From positions 868,001 through 932,000 of the forward strand of contig JAKVCS010000003.1 in NCBI GenBank assembly GCA_022448365.1: 64,000 bases of DNA, given 5' to 3'. The number at the start of each line of letters is the position of its first letter. The stretch's first letter is position 1. Source of the stretch: Saccharospirillaceae bacterium (lineage in GTDB: Bacteria > Pseudomonadota > Gammaproteobacteria > Pseudomonadales > Oceanobacteraceae). Below the pieces are notes generated by a model. The model was not told the origin of the DNA. It searched no databases and worked only from the letters and a program-made list of their open reading frames with translations. The position numbers were made by a program, and so were the translations under genes. Below, in pieces: positions 61,945-64,000 of this stretch.

Positions 61945-62616
61945 TTACCAGGGCAGTTGCTGGCCATTGGAGTGCCAGAAGCCACCGGTATTCTCAAGAT
62001 TCAGCTCGTCGATACGCTGCGCCAGACCTGCCGCCGCTTCAGCCGGGCTGATATCCCCGTTAAAGCCCACCATACGGGTTTGTACAAAACCCGGATGCAG
62101 CTGAGCCACCGCAATACCATGAGGCTTTAAATCCATCGCCAGGCTTTTGCCGACTGCGTTTAATGCCGCTTTCGATGCGCGATAGCCGTAATAAGCACCT
62201 GACGTGTTGTCCTCGATAGAGCCCATACGGCTGGTGATGTTGGCGATCTTGCTGCCCTCACCCATTAATGGCACCAGGCCATGGGCAATCATCAGTGGCG
62301 CGATGGTGTTCACTTCGAACTGCTCACGGATGCTGTCTGCATCCATCGCGTCCAGTGTTTCGTTTTTGAACAGACCAGCGTTGTTAATCAGCAGATCGAT
62401 TTTACCTTCTACTAACTCAGCAAGAATGGTCTGCAGACCCGGACCAATCTGCTCGTTGGTTACATCAATACCGCTGATGGTCTGATCAGCGATATCTTCG
62501 ATCTCGTCACCTGCCTCACGGCAGATCGCAGTTACTAAATCGCCACGAGCGGCGTACAGCTTGGCCAGCTCCAGGCCAATACCCCGGTTAGCACCGGTAA
62601 TCACTACATTTGCCAT
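61945..62616 (-). CDS. Short-chain dehydrogenase/reductase
   Basis: 223 residues from the ATG at 62616 (GGAGA upstream); the frame is open far upstream but without a start signal. NAD(P)-binding GANRGIG (7-13), NNAG motif (LLINNAGLF), catalytic S in ITSRMGSI and Y-x3-K in YGYRASKAALN. It resembles bacterial C-factor/CsgA-like SDRs. The substrate is unknown. It is the rightmost leftward gene before the divergent WapI-like gene. Confidence 0.9.
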   Translation of the reverse strand: MANVVITGANRGIGLELAKLYAARGDLVTAICREAGDEIEDIADQTISGIDVTNEQIGPGLQTILAELVEGKIDLLINNAGLFKNETLDAMDADSIREQFEVNTIAPLMIAHGLVPLMGEGSKIANITSRMGSIEDNTSGAYYGYRASKAALNAVGKSLAMDLKPHGIAVAQLHPGFVQTRMVGFNGDISPAEAAAGLAQRIDELNLENTGGFWHSNGQQLPW

Positions 62617-62823
62617 GTTTTGTCTCCGCTTGGTGGAAGTGTTGGATGGCCAACATAGTAATGAAATTGAGGGGGAATGAAAGCTTGGTGATTGGGAACT
62701 CACGATGCTTAAGAGTGGCACTGTTCTATGTGCAGTCTCAGATATAATAACTATCCTACTTTGATGGCGTAGTTTAGCAAACAAAGGCACCAAATGAACC
62801 GCGGCTTTAAGCGTTAGCCTCTC

Positions 62824-63297
62824 ATGGATAAATATATGTTCAAGTTACTCAATGTGGAAAATAAAGTAGAGCTAGCTCTTTCAATCGAAGGCTACCAATT
62901 CCCCGGTAGTCCTACGGATGACTGGTGTTTTGTCAAAGTGGTAGTTAAACAAGGTGACAATGCTTTTGAAGCTATTGATCCGGCTCTGGAAACTACAGAT
63001 CTGTTAAGCACTCTAGAATGGTTCAGATGTCTGGCCAAGCGAAAATTACCGCGTTATTCAAGACTGTGCTTTATAGAACCTGGTTTAGAGTTTGAGTTTC
63101 TTGCCAGTGAAGACAGTTTGGTCAGAATATCAATTTCTCTAAGCCATGAATTGAAACCAAATTTTGATCTTGAACAGTTTGGTTTATCCACAGCTGAGTG
63201 GAAAGTTATTTTTGAATTAGGTGCAACTGAATTTGAAAAAGTTATTTCAAGCATCGAAGCTACGACTCTACAATACACTGTCAGAGCTCAAAACTAA
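62824..63297 (+). CDS. WapI-family immunity-like protein
   Basis: 157 residues. The opening MFKLLNVENKVELALSIEGYQFPGSPTDDWCFVKVVVKQ and the TTDLLSTLEWF segment resemble the WapI family of immunity proteins, which neutralise contact-dependent toxins. No toxin gene is adjacent. The base composition is more AT-rich than its neighbours and there is no ribosome-binding site, suggesting transfer. An ATG four codons downstream (62836) is an alternative start. Its boundaries look somewhat like integron-cassette recombination sites. Confidence 0.55.
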   Translation: MDKYMFKLLNVENKVELALSIEGYQFPGSPTDDWCFVKVVVKQGDNAFEAIDPALETTDLLSTLEWFRCLAKRKLPRYSRLCFIEPGLEFEFLASEDSLVRISISLSHELKPNFDLEQFGLSTAEWKVIFELGATEFEKVISSIEATTLQYTVRAQN

Positions 63298-63688
63298 CAA
63301 AACGATGTTACCGAATACTAGCTACTCGATAATCTGGACACATTCAAGTAACTTAAAGGTATCGAAACTCCTCACTAGAACAGCCGGTCAACATAGATAA
63401 AACGGTCCCTAATCTCCTGCTCTGAAACTCATATATCAACGGAGCTGACACCATGATAATCATGACCTGTAACCACTTAGCGAAGCCTTGGATGGATTTA
63501 GAGTTTCGCGTAAAAACCCTTCAAAGAGATAGCTGAACTGAGCAAATAAAACGATATGGAGATAATTTGAGGCCAAGCGTTGGGAGTTTGAAATCCTGCG
63601 CGATCAGTAATATCTGGCTAAAAAAAGAAACAGCAGGCTGAAGCCTGCCGTATTTACCGATCAAAATAGTGGCGATATTGTAATGAAA
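63298..63688. other. AT-rich intergenic region at right end
   Basis: No gene is visible on either strand. It contains only the terminator at 63633-63648 for the leftward gene at the window edge. The composition resembles that of the WapI-like gene. Confidence 0.4.
63633..63648 (-). terminator. Terminator of the right-edge gene
   Basis: GCAGGC-TGAA-GCCTGC, extendable by one pair, is followed on the minus strand by TGTTTC and a run of seven T residues. It lies about 40 bp past the stop codon of the leftward partial gene. Confidence 0.85.
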
Positions 63689-64000
63689 TCAGCCAGCCGG
63701 ACCTTCCAAAGTCAGCGTGAACCAACCACCGGCAATATGCTTGTGAGTCCACACACCCAGCAACACAACCTTGCCGTCTTCATCATTCACCAGCTTAAAA
63801 TAATCTTTCCACGGCTGATGGTCGTAATTCATGGTTGCCGTCGCATCTTCACGCCAACGAATATCCGTCATACCTACATTACCCCAGATCGGGATTGGCA
63901 GATAAACTTTGTCCATCCAGCGGAATAACAGTGGATCGCCCTGATGCTGAGTGCGGTAGCGCTTACCCCAACGAACACCCAGGTAACTCAGCGGACGAAC
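63689..64000 (-). CDS. Partial protein, possibly DUF4334-like (5' end outside window)
   Basis: The frame is open from the stop at 63689 to the window end with no start visible, giving 103 C-terminal residues. An internal ATG at 63916 is not the likely start because the frame continues in conserved-looking sequence (LSYLGVRWGKRYRTQHQGDPLLFRWMDK). The ending, with YDHQPWKDYFKLVNDEDGKVVLLGVW and GGWFTLTLE, is reminiscent of DUF4334 C-termini, but I hold this assignment weakly. Confidence 0.5.
   Translation of the reverse strand, partial: VRPLSYLGVRWGKRYRTQHQGDPLLFRWMDKVYLPIPIWGNVGMTDIRWREDATATMNYDHQPWKDYFKLVNDEDGKVVLLGVWTHKHIAGGWFTLTLEGPAG

Noticed and set aside
1-64000. CRISPR arrays, tRNAs, rRNAs, insertion sequences or prophage genes
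   Set aside because: I looked for regularly spaced repeats, cloverleaf or rRNA-like sequences, transposase and integrase genes and found none I could support.

Overview
The window looks like chromosomal DNA of a marine gammaproteobacterium, most plausibly an Oceanospirillales-type organism. This is an inference from gene content (ectABC, csiV next to mfd, a split NrdJa/NrdJb class II ribonucleotide reductase, DUF6502, DUF3080, DUF4124, truC, H-NOX signalling) and moderate GC. I see no rRNA, tRNA, CRISPR, prophage or insertion sequence.

Layout. 1-1.7 kb: a PhnZ-type HD oxygenase (cut by the window edge) and phnW, for 2-aminoethylphosphonate catabolism, with a GntR-type operator. 2.2-6.9 kb: a small secreted protein, a TetR/MAPEG/membrane-protein cluster, and an alpha/beta-hydrolase-MarR-DUF1772 cluster, each with candidate operators. 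6.9-9.2 kb: ectABC for the osmolyte ectoine. 9.5-14.2 kb: a nitric-oxide detoxification locus (small membrane protein-nnrS-hmp, divergent from norR) with three NorR sites and a sigma-54 promoter. 14.2-19 kb: a class III aminotransferase, a cyclic-nucleotide-binding protein, and a fatty-acid desaturase with its ferredoxin reductase. 19-26.9 kb: hydrolase, fructosamine kinase, isochorismatase-like hydrolase, Dyp peroxidase, then an SDR, thioesterase, methyltransferase and FAD amine oxidase that may modify lipids. 26.9-33 kb: a large protease-propeller-barrel outer-membrane protein, DinB, DUF2007, a yellow/MRJP-like propeller and truC. 33.06-33.97 kb: a 0.9 kb gene-free gap between convergent genes carrying DnaA-box-like motifs.

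34-40.7 kb: a PD-(D/E)XK-like protein, DUF4124, a DUF3080 lipoprotein, then DUF6502, a GGTG-motif secreted peptide, an outer-membrane barrel and a beta-propeller lipoprotein that share a palindromic promoter element. 40.9-45.3 kb: mfd and csiV. 46-50.1 kb: an H-NOX operon (degenerate HD-GYP response regulator, H-NOX, histidine kinase) and an AlkC-like protein. 50.5-55.9 kb: a TetR-controlled RND efflux system. 56-58.7 kb: nrdJ with an nrdJb-like gene. 58.8-64 kb: GST, LysR, two uncharacterised proteins, an SDR, a WapI-like immunity protein and a gene running off the right edge.

The most unusual signals are: (i) the class II ribonucleotide reductase, in which the first redox cysteine is Thr and the cysteine-rich tail expected in the NrdJb partner is absent; (ii) the operator shared by the DUF6502/GGTG locus and the beta-propeller lipoprotein; (iii) the DnaA-box cluster; (iv) two independent NO-sensing modules, NorR and H-NOX, within 36 kb.
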